Below are positions 1 to 8,645 of a stretch of 64,000 bases of DNA, piece after piece. Both the position numbers and the translations under genes were made by a program. This DNA comes from Pseudomonas sp. ANT_H12B (GTDB lineage: Bacteria; Pseudomonadota; Gammaproteobacteria; Pseudomonadales; Pseudomonadaceae). The stretch is from contig NZ_VOBI01000007.1 in assembly GCF_008369325.1 (NCBI RefSeq), forward strand, positions 186,001-250,000, read 5' to 3'. A model generated the notes under the pieces. It made no database searches, was not told the origin of the DNA, and saw only the letters and a program-made list of their open reading frames with translations. Numbering within the stretch: position 1 is the first letter of the stretch; each line of letters opens with the position of its first letter.

Positions 1-1155
1 GGCGTCTTCCGAGGCGTGAATGCTGTGCAACAACACCACAAACTCATCACCGCCGATACGCGCCACCGTGTCGGTTTCACGTACGCAGCCCTTGAGTCGA
101 TTGGCGACCGCTTGAAGCAACATGTCGCCGACCACATGGCCGTGGGTGTCGTTAACCTGTTTGAAGCGGTCGAGGTCGACGTAGAGCAGCGCCATATGCC
201 CGCATTCCGCTCGGGCCACCGCCAGCGAGGCTTTGAGTCGGTCACGGAGTAATTCGCGGTTGGGCAGTTGAGTCAGTTGATCGTACTGGGCCATGCGCTG
301 CAATCGCGCGTGCAGTTGCTTGCGCTCGATCGCGGTCGCTACCTGGGCGCACACGTACTGCAGCAGCTCCTTGTCCTGCTCGGTGTAGCGTTCGCCGCCC
401 GCCTCGCTTTTGACGATCAGCGCGCCAATGGTGCCGTTTTGCGAGCTCAATGGAACGCCAAGCCAACAGGGTGAATGCTGGCCCGTGACCAGCGTCTCAA
501 ACCCCACTGGTGCGTCGTCCTGATCCGGCGTCAACAGGATCGGCAGGCCTGTGCGAATTACTTCGGCACACAGCCGTCCGGTCACCGTTCCGGGCTGCTC
601 CGGTTGCAGCTCCAGGTCATCGACGTGATAAGGAAAACTCAGTTGCGCGCAGTGCTCGTCATACAGCGCGACAGAGAAATTCAATGCCGGCAGCCATTCA
701 CCGATAATCAAGTGAATGCGCTTGAACAGCGCCAGCAAATCTTCCGCGGCGTGCGCAGCTTCAGAAATCGCATACAGCGCCGCTTGTCGGGATTCGGCCT
801 GCTTGCGCTCGGTGATGTCGCGGGCCACGGCGATGCGCAGCTGATCGGCCTCCGACCAGCGTGCCGACCAGAGGATGTGTACCACCCGGCCATCCTTGTG
901 CACGTAACGGTTTTCGAAGTTGAGCTTGGGTTCACCGCCCATGATTTCCCCCGCGGCGTCGAGGGTGCGCTGACGATCGGCTGGATGCACCATGTTGATC
1001 ATCATCTGGCCGATCAACTCATCCGGGGTGTAGCCGAAAATGCGTTCGCACGCCGCGCTGACAAATACGAAGCGACCTTGCTTGTCGACCGCACAAACGG
1101 CGTCCAGTAAAAGATCGATGTAACTCGCCAACGGCGCGGAGTTTCTGGTTGCCAT
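1..1155 (-). CDS. PAS-GAF-GGDEF diguanylate cyclase, C-terminal end outside window
   Basis: Signalling protein expected to make cyclic-di-GMP from two GTP. Reading from the ATG at 1155, an N-terminal PAS domain (about residues 10-125, ending in a VARDITERKQ-type linker) is followed by a GAF-like domain (about 130-300) and a GGDEF domain. The active-site RIGGDEF lies near residues 366-372. An RETD inhibitory I-site sits five residues before GGDEF, so product inhibition is likely. The gene runs off the left edge about 13 residues after GGDEF, so I cannot say whether an EAL domain follows. No transmembrane segment is visible, which suggests a cytoplasmic sensor. It lies 85 bp downstream of the LysE-type gene on the same strand. 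Confidence 0.9.
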   Translation of the reverse strand, partial: MATRNSAPLASYIDLLLDAVCAVDKQGRFVFVSAACERIFGYTPDELIGQMMINMVHPADRQRTLDAAGEIMGGEPKLNFENRYVHKDGRVVHILWSARWSEADQLRIAVARDITERKQAESRQAALYAISEAAHAAEDLLALFKRIHLIIGEWLPALNFSVALYDEHCAQLSFPYHVDDLELQPEQPGTVTGRLCAEVIRTGLPILLTPDQDDAPVGFETLVTGQHSPCWLGVPLSSQNGTIGALIVKSEAGGERYTEQDKELLQYVCAQVATAIERKQLHARLQRMAQYDQLTQLPNRELLRDRLKASLAVARAECGHMALLYVDLDRFKQVNDTHGHVVGDMLLQAVANRLKGCVRETDTVARIGGDEFVVLLHSIHASEDA

Positions 1156-1240
1156 GGTGCGATGCGCGTGCCCGGACAATGCAGCAATAAAAAACCATCC
1201 CTGCCCCATCAGTACAACCGACGCATCCTTGCAATCAGCC

Positions 1241-1879
1241 TCAAGCCTTGTTCGTCACCAGCCCCGGCAATGCATGCACAAGGGCATTGATGGCGAAACC
1301 GATGAACATCACCCCGCACAGCCGGGTGATCGCCAGTTCGTGACGCTGATATAACGTGCGCACCTGCCGCGCACCGACGATGCCAATGAGGATAGCGTAG
1401 GCCATCAGGCCACCGACGAAGCTCAGAACAATCAGCCACGGCAACATCGACCATTGCAGCAGTTCTGCACGACTGGATAACAGCGCGGTGAATGTTGCCA
1501 CCGCCACCGGGTAAGCCTTCGGATTGGTCAGACCAAACAGGATGCCGTGCCAGAACGGCTGACGCGCCGGGCCCTGAGGCGTCTCGGCGGTGCTGCGACG
1601 AGCGCGAATCGCGCGCAAACCGAGCCAGAACAGATACAGCCCGCTGATCACGCCCAGCACATCGAACGCGGTGCTGCCGATTTCCCGTGCACCGACGATG
1701 GCAATCAGCGCCGTGCTGCACCAGACAACGTCCCCGAGCAAATGCCCGCACAAGAACCCCGCCCCGGCCCGCCGACCACGGGCCGCACCGATGCCGAACA
1801 CCGCCAATACCCCCGGCCCCGGCGTGATGCCGTAGATAAAGCCCGAGGCGAGAACAGCCATTAGCAGCGATGGAGTCAT
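1241..1879 (-). CDS. LysE/RhtB family amino-acid exporter
   Basis: A 212-residue inner-membrane protein of the LysE/RhtB family, whose members export amino acids or related small molecules. The N-terminus has the family motif GITPGPG near residues 17-23, and about six hydrophobic segments follow, as expected for the usual 200-215 residue length. The start at 1879 opens directly into the first hydrophobic helix. It lies between a LysR gene (upstream, same strand, 150 bp away) and the GGDEF gene. The substrate cannot be read from the sequence. Confidence 0.9.
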   Translation of the reverse strand: MTPSLLMAVLASGFIYGITPGPGVLAVFGIGAARGRRAGAGFLCGHLLGDVVWCSTALIAIVGAREIGSTAFDVLGVISGLYLFWLGLRAIRARRSTAETPQGPARQPFWHGILFGLTNPKAYPVAVATFTALLSSRAELLQWSMLPWLIVLSFVGGLMAYAILIGIVGARQVRTLYQRHELAITRLCGVMFIGFAINALVHALPGLVTNKA

Positions 1880-1944
1880 GGGAATTCCTGTGGAAGCGCT
1901 TGGGTGAATGCGCGCAAGTCTATATCAGGTCCATGGGCATCGAC

Positions 1945-2058
1945 TTACTGATCATCGAAGAACTTCATCCCTGCATACGGTCGTTGCCGACAGGCCGCCA
2001 GCCGTGACGCCAGATCCCCGAGGTGGGCTTCAAGCTTGCCCCTCCCCAATCCGCCCAT
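1945..2058 (-). CDS. possible 37-residue ORF overlapping the end of the LysR gene
   Basis: A short ATG-started frame (37 residues, ending [11 protein letters not shown]) begins inside the last codons of the LysR gene and ends 65 bp before the LysE-type gene. Its composition is protein-like, with an amphipathic stretch [18 protein letters not shown]. It could be a real small protein or the C-terminal relic of a lost gene. I recognise no family and see no convincing ribosome binding site. Confidence 0.25.
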   Translation of the reverse strand: MGGLGRGKLEAHLGDLASRLAACRQRPYAGMKFFDDQ

Positions 2059-2944
2059 TCAACCAATTCAACGCCTGATCCCCGCCCCGCCGTTTATGCC
2101 AGACCAACACAAACGTAAACGACGGAATATGAAACGGCGGTGCGACGACGATCAATGCCTGCTCGTCGATGTTTTGCAGTCCGCGAGATGCGACGGTGAG
2201 GATCAGGTCGGTGCCGCTGATGAATTCCGGGGCGACGCTCCAGTGCGGCAGGCTGATTGCCACGCGACGGCGTTCGCGCAGGGCTGTCAGGGCGCGTTCG
2301 ATTTCCGGGGTGCCGCTGCCGCGCATTTCCAGCAGCACATGTGGGCGGGTCAGGTAGGTCGGCAGATCGAGGACCCCATCGGCGGGTAGGCTGTTGCGGT
2401 CTACGAGGCAGGCGTAGTGCTCTTCGAACAGTGGCGTGCTGCGCAGCTCGGTCGGCAACTCTGGAAAAACCCCTGCCGCCACGTCTATATCGCCGTTGAG
2501 CACACCTTCGAGCATGCCTTCGCGGCTGGCGTGGCTGATTTGCAGGTCGATGCCTGGGGCTTCGCGGCGCAACGTACGAATCAGCCCCGGCAGGACAATG
2601 GCTGCACCGTAGTCGGACATTGCCAGGCGAAACGTGCGTTTGGCGGTGGCCGGGTCGAAGGTGTTGGGCGCGAGCAGCGACTGCACTTGGGCGAGTGCTT
2701 CGGCCAATGGCGCCACCAATTCGAGGGCTCGCGGAGTGGGCACGAGGCTGGCACCGGCCCGCACCAGCAAGGGATCGCCGAGCAGATCGCGCAACCGTGC
2801 CAAGGCATGACTGACCGCCGGCTGACTCATGTGCAGACGCTCGGCGGCACGTGTCACGTGTTGCTCGCTGAGCAAGGCCTCAAGAATCACCAGTAAATTA
2901 AGGTCGATGCGCCGAAGATCATTCATCTGATGCATGTTCTGCAT
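2030..2944 (-). CDS. LysR-family transcriptional regulator
   Basis: A 304-residue LysR-type regulator. The N-terminal winged helix-turn-helix (about residues 10-70) contains the classic [20 protein letters not shown] recognition region, followed by a substrate-binding effector domain (about 95-295). It is divergent from the YdcZ-like gene at 3013 with a 68 bp gap, the usual arrangement for a LysR protein controlling its neighbour. The LysE-type gene lies downstream on the same strand and may also be a target. The inducer is unknown. A second in-frame Met at residue 4 or 6 could be the true start. Confidence 0.92.
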   Translation of the reverse strand: MQNMHQMNDLRRIDLNLLVILEALLSEQHVTRAAERLHMSQPAVSHALARLRDLLGDPLLVRAGASLVPTPRALELVAPLAEALAQVQSLLAPNTFDPATAKRTFRLAMSDYGAAIVLPGLIRTLRREAPGIDLQISHASREGMLEGVLNGDIDVAAGVFPELPTELRSTPLFEEHYACLVDRNSLPADGVLDLPTYLTRPHVLLEMRGSGTPEIERALTALRERRRVAISLPHWSVAPEFISGTDLILTVASRGLQNIDEQALIVVAPPFHIPSFTFVLVWHKRRGGDQALNWLNGRIGEGQA

Positions 2945-3012
2945 AGCAATTTGGAATTTAAATCTGCGCGACGAATACTCTAGAGTCCATCAAAACCTGT
3001 TGGAGAATGATC

Positions 3013-3501
3013 ATGAGTACGTTGCATTGGGCCGGCCTGTTGTTGCTGGCGGTGATTGCCGGGGCGGTGGTGCCTTTTCAGAGCGCGATTAATGCAAACC
3101 TCGGGCGAGGTCTGGGGCATCCGTTGTGGGCGACCCTCGCGTCATTGCTGGTGAGTATTGCGGTGTTGTTGCCGGTCGTGTTGGCGATGCGTTTGCCGTT
3201 GCCGTCACTGGCATTCATCACCAAGGCGCCGTTGTGGATGTGGGCGGGAGGTGCGTTTGGGGTGTGTTTTATTTCGTTGGCGCTGACGCTGCTGCCCAAG
3301 CTGGGTGCCTCGGGTTTCATTGCCCTGGCGTTGGCCGGGCAAGTCGTGGCATCGCTGGTGCTGGATCATTTCGGGTTGTTTGGGTTGGTGGAGCGGCAGA
3401 TGACGTTGCCGCGGGTGTTTGGGGCAGTGTTGTTGATCGGCGGTGTGGCGTTGATTCAGTTCAGTGATACGCCTGCCAAAGCGATCATCGCAACGTCTTG
3501 A
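3013..3501 (+). CDS. YdcZ/DUF606-type DMT inner-membrane transporter
   Basis: A short, very hydrophobic protein (162 residues from the second Met) with about five membrane segments, matching the half-size DMT family DUF606 (YdcZ). The start at 3013 is preferred over 3007 because GGAG at 3002-3005 is then 7 bases upstream. The N-terminal VPFQSAINANLGR stretch is typical of the family. It is divergent from the LysR gene, its likely regulator. A strong palindrome starts 5 bp after the stop codon. The substrate is unknown. Confidence 0.85.
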   Translation: MSTLHWAGLLLLAVIAGAVVPFQSAINANLGRGLGHPLWATLASLLVSIAVLLPVVLAMRLPLPSLAFITKAPLWMWAGGAFGVCFISLALTLLPKLGASGFIALALAGQVVASLVLDHFGLFGLVERQMTLPRVFGAVLLIGGVALIQFSDTPAKAIIATS

Positions 3502-3505
3502 AGGT

Positions 3506-3538
3506 TGATCGTTCCCACGCTCTGCGTGGGAACGATCA
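3506..3538. repeat. GTTCCCACGC palindrome, likely bidirectional terminator
   Basis: A perfect 15-bp stem with a 3-base loop, built from TGATCGTTCCCACGC and its complement, immediately after the YdcZ-like stop. The same element recurs at 13395, 49498, 53877 and 59028, always in intergenic DNA. It lies in the gap between two convergent genes, so a terminator role on both strands is likely. Confidence 0.8.
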
Positions 3539-3626
3539 GCAGCGTTCAGCCGCTGACGATCGCAGCCTTCGCCAGCCCCTGCAGCGATGCGTGGTCGATG
3601 AAGGGACTGGCGTAGCCTGCAAACCT

Positions 3627-4958
3627 TTAGAACTTGTCGAGCGTGCGCAACTTCTGCGGCAGCCCCCACATCAGCAGCGCAACGGCGATCAGCGCGCAAA
3701 CTCCGATGACGTACAGCGCCGGCGTGGTGCTGCCGGTCAAGTCCTTGATCCGTCCGACCATCACGGGGCTGACGATGCCACCGAACTGGCCAAGGGTGTT
3801 GATCACGGCGATCCCGCCTGCTGCCCCGGCACCGGCACCCGCCAGCAGTTTTGGCGGCAGGGTCCAGAAGCTCGGGATGGAGGCGATAATCCCGGCACCG
3901 AGCAAGCCGAGCGCGACAATCAGGAAGGTCGTGTGATTGGCGAAAATCCCCGCGCAGAAGAACCCCACCGCGCCCACCGCAACCAGGCCTGCAACAAACT
4001 TGCGTCGCTCACCGGTCGAGTCAGACAGCCGCCCGATCACCACCATGCTGATAGCACCGCAGATATAAGGGATCGCCGTCAGCAAACCGATCATCACCGG
4101 GCTCTCGGTACCCGCGCTGCGGATCAGTTGTGGGGCCCAGAAATTCAAGCCGTAGGACGCCACCTGAATCAGGAAGTAGATCAGGCCGAGGGTCAAGAAA
4201 CCCGGGATCCGCAATGCGGCGAGCAACGAACCGCCACTCTTGTGCGGTTCATGGTGAGCGATACGGCTGGCCAGCAGCGTCTTCTCCGACGGCGTCAGCC
4301 AATGGGCGTCTTCGATACGGTCCTTGAGCAACGTCAGCACCAGCAAGCCGAGGCCGATGCAAGGCACGCCGCCGAGCAGGAACAGCCAATGCCAGCCGCG
4401 CATGTCCATAAAGCCGTCGAGGTGTTGCAGCACCAACCCGGAGAACGGTGCGCCGACCAGACCGGCAAACGCCGACGCCAGAAACAACATCGACGTGATG
4501 CGGCCGCGATAGTGCTGCGGGAACCACAGCGTCAGGTAATACAGCACACCCGGCGCAAACCCGGCCTCCATCGCGCCAATCACAAAGCGCAACGCGTAGA
4601 ACTGCCATTCGCTATTGACGAAGACCATGGCCGCAGTAGCGAACCCCCAGGACATCATGATCCGGGCGATCCAGCGTCGTGCGCCGACCTTGTAGAGCAT
4701 CATGTTGCTCGGCACTTCGAAGATCACGTAACCGACCACGAACAGCCCGGCGCCGAGGCCGTAAGCGGTGTCGCTCAGGCTCAGGTCGGTCTGCAGCTGG
4801 AACTTGGCGAAGCTGATGTTGATGCGGTCGAAAAAGGCGAACAGGTAGCAGACCATGATCAGCGGCATCAGGCGCCAGGCCACTTTGCTGACCAGGGCTT
4901 TTTCTTCGTCGTGGCTAACGGACGGGTTCGCACCCGCCTCCAGTACATTAAGGCTCAT
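3627..4958 (-). CDS. MFS transporter, anion:cation symporter type
   Basis: A 443-residue, 12-helix inner-membrane permease of the MFS anion:cation symporter (phthalate permease-like) group. Group signs are the AFFDRINISFAK motif after helix 1 and a long charged central loop near residues 190-240. It is the last gene of a set reading LysR, CaiB-type CoA-transferase, HMG-CoA lyase, MFS, separated from the lyase by 184 bp holding a REP pair. The context suggests uptake of a carboxylic acid that the two enzymes then activate and cleave. The substrate is inferred only. Confidence 0.88.
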   Translation of the reverse strand: MSLNVLEAGANPSVSHDEEKALVSKVAWRLMPLIMVCYLFAFFDRINISFAKFQLQTDLSLSDTAYGLGAGLFVVGYVIFEVPSNMMLYKVGARRWIARIMMSWGFATAAMVFVNSEWQFYALRFVIGAMEAGFAPGVLYYLTLWFPQHYRGRITSMLFLASAFAGLVGAPFSGLVLQHLDGFMDMRGWHWLFLLGGVPCIGLGLLVLTLLKDRIEDAHWLTPSEKTLLASRIAHHEPHKSGGSLLAALRIPGFLTLGLIYFLIQVASYGLNFWAPQLIRSAGTESPVMIGLLTAIPYICGAISMVVIGRLSDSTGERRKFVAGLVAVGAVGFFCAGIFANHTTFLIVALGLLGAGIIASIPSFWTLPPKLLAGAGAGAAGGIAVINTLGQFGGIVSPVMVGRIKDLTGSTTPALYVIGVCALIAVALLMWGLPQKLRTLDKF

Positions 4959-5034
4959 GATGGTTCTCCAGGCGGACTGCCCGTGGGTGTCCGATTGTTT
5001 TTGTTGTCTGGTTGAGAGGCTGGAAAAGCTTTTA

Positions 5035-5126
5035 CTGTGGGAGCGAGCCTGCTCGCGAAGGCGGTGTGTCAGTCACCGACAATGCTGAATGCCAGACCGC
5101 TTTCGCGAGCAGGCTCGCTCCCACAG
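5035..5126. repeat. REP doublet (inverted pair)
   Basis: Two copies of the GTGGGAGCGAGCCTGCTCGC element in opposite orientation (5035-5060 and 5101-5126), separated by 40 bp, between the lyase and MFS genes. Each copy contains its own small palindrome around GAGC/GCTC. Confidence 0.85.
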
Positions 5127-5142
5127 GGGTTTTTCGGTTTGG

Positions 5143-6069
5143 TTAGGAAGGGCTTGGATGCAGATCACAGTTGCGTCCCGCCTTGGCCAGCTGACCGGGC
5201 ACTTCGTGGCCCAGCAGTGCGGGTAATCCTCGCGACAATTGCAGCAACAGCGGCAGGTCGATGCCGGTGTGAATGCCGATTTCATCGCACAGGTTGACCA
5301 GGTCTTCGGTGCAGATATTGCCCGAGGCGCCCGGCGCGAACGGGCAACCGCCGAGGCCGCCCAGCGCCGCGTCAAAGCGTCGGGCTCCGGCCTCATACGC
5401 GGCCAGTACGTTGCACAAACCGAGGCCGCGAGTGTTGTGGAAATGCAGGGTCAAATCAGCGGGTGAAACTCGCTGCAAGACTCGCCGCACCAGCCGATCA
5501 ACCTGCCGCGGATTGGCCATGCCAGTGGTGTCGGCCAGGGTAATGCCCTGGATCCCGAGTTCCTGATAAGCCTCGACGATTTGCAGCACGCGATCCTCAT
5601 CGATCTTGCCTTCGAACGGGCATCCGAAGGTGGTGGCGATACTGCCGTTGAGTCGCACCGGCGTGCCGCGAACGTATTGCACGATCTCGCCGAACGCGGT
5701 CAATGAGGCTTCGCAGCGCATGCGCATGTTGGCGAGGTTGTGGGTCTGACTGGCGGACATCACCAGATTCAGCTCGTCGGCATGGGTTGCCAACGCTCGC
5801 TGCGCGCCTTTCAGGTTGGGGATCAACGCGACGTAGATCACCCCCGGTTGCCGGGCGATGCCCTTGAACACCGACTCGCCATCGCGCAGCGCCGGAATGG
5901 CCTTGGGCGAAACAAACGAGCCGGCTTCGATGCGGCTGAAACCGGCCAGCGACAGCTGATCTATCACGGCAATCTTGTCGACGGTTTCGACCCAGGTCGG
6001 CTCGATCTGCAAACCGTCACGGGGGGAGACTTCCTGAACAATCAGGGTCTCGGAAAAATCAGTGATCAT
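5143..6069 (-). CDS. hydroxymethylglutaryl-CoA lyase family enzyme
   Basis: A 308-residue TIM-barrel lyase of the HMG-CoA lyase family, which splits (S)-3-hydroxy-3-methylglutaryl-CoA into acetoacetate and acetyl-CoA. The catalytic and metal residues known from the family are present: R17-D18 in SPRDG, H209 and H211 in LHFHN, the loop cysteine C242 in GLGGCPFAPGASGN, and N251. Its ATG overlaps the stop of the CoA-transferase gene, so the two are probably translationally coupled. That coupling suggests the CoA ester comes from the transferase and not only from leucine breakdown. A related 3-hydroxyacyl-CoA ester is possible as substrate. Confidence 0.9.
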   Translation of the reverse strand: MITDFSETLIVQEVSPRDGLQIEPTWVETVDKIAVIDQLSLAGFSRIEAGSFVSPKAIPALRDGESVFKGIARQPGVIYVALIPNLKGAQRALATHADELNLVMSASQTHNLANMRMRCEASLTAFGEIVQYVRGTPVRLNGSIATTFGCPFEGKIDEDRVLQIVEAYQELGIQGITLADTTGMANPRQVDRLVRRVLQRVSPADLTLHFHNTRGLGLCNVLAAYEAGARRFDAALGGLGGCPFAPGASGNICTEDLVNLCDEIGIHTGIDLPLLLQLSRGLPALLGHEVPGQLAKAGRNCDLHPSPS

Positions 6070-7259
6070 TGCACCACCCCTGCAGCTTTCAGCCGTTCGA
6101 TGTCTGACCCCGTAAGGCCCAGTCCCGCGAGGATGCCGTCGGTGTGCTGACCCAACGTAGGTCCGGACCAGTTCACGCCACCGGGCGTCTCGGACATTTT
6201 CGGCACAATGCCGGGCATCTTCACCGTGGCACCGCCGGGCAGGTCGGCGTTGAGCAGCATGTCCCGCGCCTGATAGTGCGGATCAGCGACGATGTCGGCG
6301 ACTGAATAGATGCGCCCGGCCGGGACTTCGGCAGCTTCCAGTGCCGACAGCACGTCGTCGATCGGCAGGCTGCTGGTCCAGTGAGTGATTGCCGCGTCGA
6401 GCACGTTGCTCTTGGCCGCGCGACCGTCGTTATGGGCGAACTCAGGCGCGTCGGCCAGATCGCGGCGACCGACGACTTCCATCAAGCGCTTGTAGATCGG
6501 GTCGCTGTTGCCGGCGATCACTACATAAGCACCATCAGCCGTCAGGTAAGTGTTGGACGGCGCGATACCTGGCAAGGCTCCGCCGCTGCGCTCACGCACA
6601 TGGCCGAGCATGTCGTATTCCGGCACCAGGCTTTCCATGACGTTGAATACGCTTTCGGCCAGCGATACATCGACCACTTGCCCACCGCCCTGCCCGGTCT
6701 TGACCCGCAGCAGCGACATCAAGGCACCGATCACCGCGTGCAGCGAAGCCAGGGAATCACCGAGGCTGACACCGACCCGGGCCGGTGGCGAACCGGGGGT
6801 GCCGGTGGTGTAGCGAATCCCGCCCATGGCCTCGCCGATGGCGCCGAAACCCGGACGATCGCGGTACGGGCCGGTCTGGCCGTAACCGGAAATGCGCACC
6901 AGGGTCAGGTTGGGATTGAGCGCATGCAACACGTCCCAGCCCAGACCGAGTTTCTCCAGGGCACCAGGGCGCAGGTTTTCGATCAGCACATCGGCGCTGG
7001 TTGCCAGTTGCTTGACCAGTTCGATGCCTTCGGGGGATTTCAGATTGAGCGCCAGGGACTTCTTGTTTCGCGATTGCAGGTACCACCACAGCGACGTGCC
7101 TTCGTGCAGCTTGCGCCATTTGCGCAGCGGGTCGCCCTGACCCATGGCTTCGATCTTGATCACGTCGGCGCCGAACTCGGCGAGCATGCGCGCGGCGAAC
7201 GGCGCGGCAATCAGCGTGCCGATCTCTATCACCTTGATTGCACTCAGGGGGGCAGTCAT
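6066..7259 (-). CDS. CaiB/BaiF family (type III) CoA-transferase
   Basis: A family III CoA-transferase, 397 residues from the preferred start, which moves CoA between carboxylic acids through an aspartyl-CoA intermediate. The N-terminal LSAIKVIEIGTLIAAPFAARMLAEFGAD region and the GVSLGDSLA segment with the candidate catalytic Asp are clear. The start at 7259 is chosen because GAGG lies about 10 bases upstream; an alternative ATG is at 7274. It overlaps the HMG-CoA lyase gene by 4 bp. A human relative (SUGCT) uses glutarate and HMG, so activation of a 3-hydroxy dicarboxylate is plausible but inferred. Confidence 0.88.
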   Translation of the reverse strand: MTAPLSAIKVIEIGTLIAAPFAARMLAEFGADVIKIEAMGQGDPLRKWRKLHEGTSLWWYLQSRNKKSLALNLKSPEGIELVKQLATSADVLIENLRPGALEKLGLGWDVLHALNPNLTLVRISGYGQTGPYRDRPGFGAIGEAMGGIRYTTGTPGSPPARVGVSLGDSLASLHAVIGALMSLLRVKTGQGGGQVVDVSLAESVFNVMESLVPEYDMLGHVRERSGGALPGIAPSNTYLTADGAYVVIAGNSDPIYKRLMEVVGRRDLADAPEFAHNDGRAAKSNVLDAAITHWTSSLPIDDVLSALEAAEVPAGRIYSVADIVADPHYQARDMLLNADLPGGATVKMPGIVPKMSETPGGVNWSGPTLGQHTDGILAGLGLTGSDIERLKAAGVVQ

Positions 7260-7394
7260 CGGGAGGTACCTCATGTTGTTCTTGGAATATGAGGCAAGGC
7301 TAGAGGACCGAGGGGCCAGGAATCCAACCTTCAGTTGGCAACGGACGTTCGCGAAACGCGAACGCCTTGAAAATTCACCTCGACCTTGAGTCCG

Positions 7395-7472
7395 CTTTCG
7401 CGAGCAGGCTCGCTCCCACAGGGGTTTTGTGTACGCCGCAGATCAACTGTGGGAGTGAGCCTGCTCGCGAAG
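7395..7472. repeat. REP doublet
   Basis: Two inverted copies of the GAGCGAGCCTGCTCGCGA-type element (7395-7421 and 7447-7472) in the 237-bp gap between the LysR gene and the CoA-transferase gene. The second copy has one change (GTGGGAGTGAGC). Confidence 0.85.
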
Positions 7473-7496
7473 AGGCCGGCCCTGCCAACACATCTC

Positions 7497-8405
7497 TCAG
7501 ACCTGTCCACGCAACTGCTCAAACAATATCCGGCTCACCGGCGACAACGCCGTTTCATCGCGCACCACCAAAATGAGCGCCCGATCCGACCAGTCATCCG
7601 TCAAAGGCACCGCGTGCAAACCCAACGCCCGGCCAAACAGCTCATAGGCCTTTTGCGGCAGGATGCCGATGCCCATGTTGGCCTGGACCATCCGGCACAT
7701 GGCATCAAAACCCGGCACATGAATCCGTAAGCGCAGCACCTTGCCCGCCTTGCGCGCCGCCGCGTGGGTGCGCATGTCGATCGAACTGGCGGAATGCAAA
7801 CCGACGTAGTCGCTGCCCAGCGTATCGGCGAAGGCCACGCTGGATCGACTCGCCAACGGATGATCGGGCAGCATCAGCACCACCAGTTTGTCCTGACGGT
7901 AAAGCACGCTGTGCAGACCTTTGACGTCACTGTCACTGGAACAGATTCCCAGATCGGCCACGCCATCCAGCACGCCCTGGATCACCCCGCTGCTGGGACG
8001 TTCTTCGAGGTCGGTCTTGACCTGGGGATGACGCTCGGAAAAATCGCGCAGGTCCTCGGGCAGAAACTGAATGATCGCCGACAGGTTGGCGAGCATCCGC
8101 ACATAGCCGCGAATACCGTGGCTGTGTTCGCCCAGTTCGAGACTCATTTTTTCGACATTGAACAGCATCTGCCGGGCGTGGTGCAGCAGGGTTTCGCCGG
8201 CCGGCGTCAGGGTCATGCCCTTGGCCTGACGCACGAACAGGCTGATGCCCAGCGCTTCCTCCAACTCCATCAGCCGTTTGCTGGCGGCCGACACCGCAAT
8301 CGCCTCGCGGGCCGCGGCACGGGTCAGGGTGCCCTCTTCGTGGACAGCCACAAATAGCTGAAGGGTGATCAGGTCGAGGCGGCGAATCAGGCTTTTTTGC
8401 AGCAT
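7497..8405 (-). CDS. LysR-family transcriptional regulator
   Basis: A LysR-type regulator, 302 residues from the start at 8405, where the recognisable N-terminus MLQKSLIRRLDLITLQLF begins; a 30-residue extension to 8495 is possible but has no LysR-like sequence. The helix-turn-helix covers about residues 10-68, followed by an effector-binding domain. It lies directly upstream of, and in the same orientation as, the CoA-transferase/HMG-CoA lyase/MFS genes, which it probably controls. It is also divergent from the oxoamine synthase gene 240 bp away, so it could act there instead. Confidence 0.88.
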   Translation of the reverse strand: MLQKSLIRRLDLITLQLFVAVHEEGTLTRAAAREAIAVSAASKRLMELEEALGISLFVRQAKGMTLTPAGETLLHHARQMLFNVEKMSLELGEHSHGIRGYVRMLANLSAIIQFLPEDLRDFSERHPQVKTDLEERPSSGVIQGVLDGVADLGICSSDSDVKGLHSVLYRQDKLVVLMLPDHPLASRSSVAFADTLGSDYVGLHSASSIDMRTHAAARKAGKVLRLRIHVPGFDAMCRMVQANMGIGILPQKAYELFGRALGLHAVPLTDDWSDRALILVVRDETALSPVSRILFEQLRGQV

Positions 8406-8645
8406 GGGAGGCTCTATGACTTCGGTTCGGCTGAGACGGCAGGATAGCCCGGTTTTCAAGCGACTCGGCAAACCGATTCGCCTACAACACCACAAGGCAT
8501 CGCCCTACGCATTAATCTCTTGTAACACTCAACAGTCCCGGAAACAGCCGATTCAAAGCCCCCGCCACACTCTGTAAAGTCTGGAAACACACACGGGCTG
8601 CAACACACCAATGGATCGCTTCACTCAAGGAAAGTCCATCTTCAC

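Noticed and set aside
3498..5015. 505-codon plus-strand frame opposite the MFS gene
   Set aside because: It is rich in Gln, His and Arg as antisense frames of membrane proteins are, and the MFS gene on the other strand is clear.
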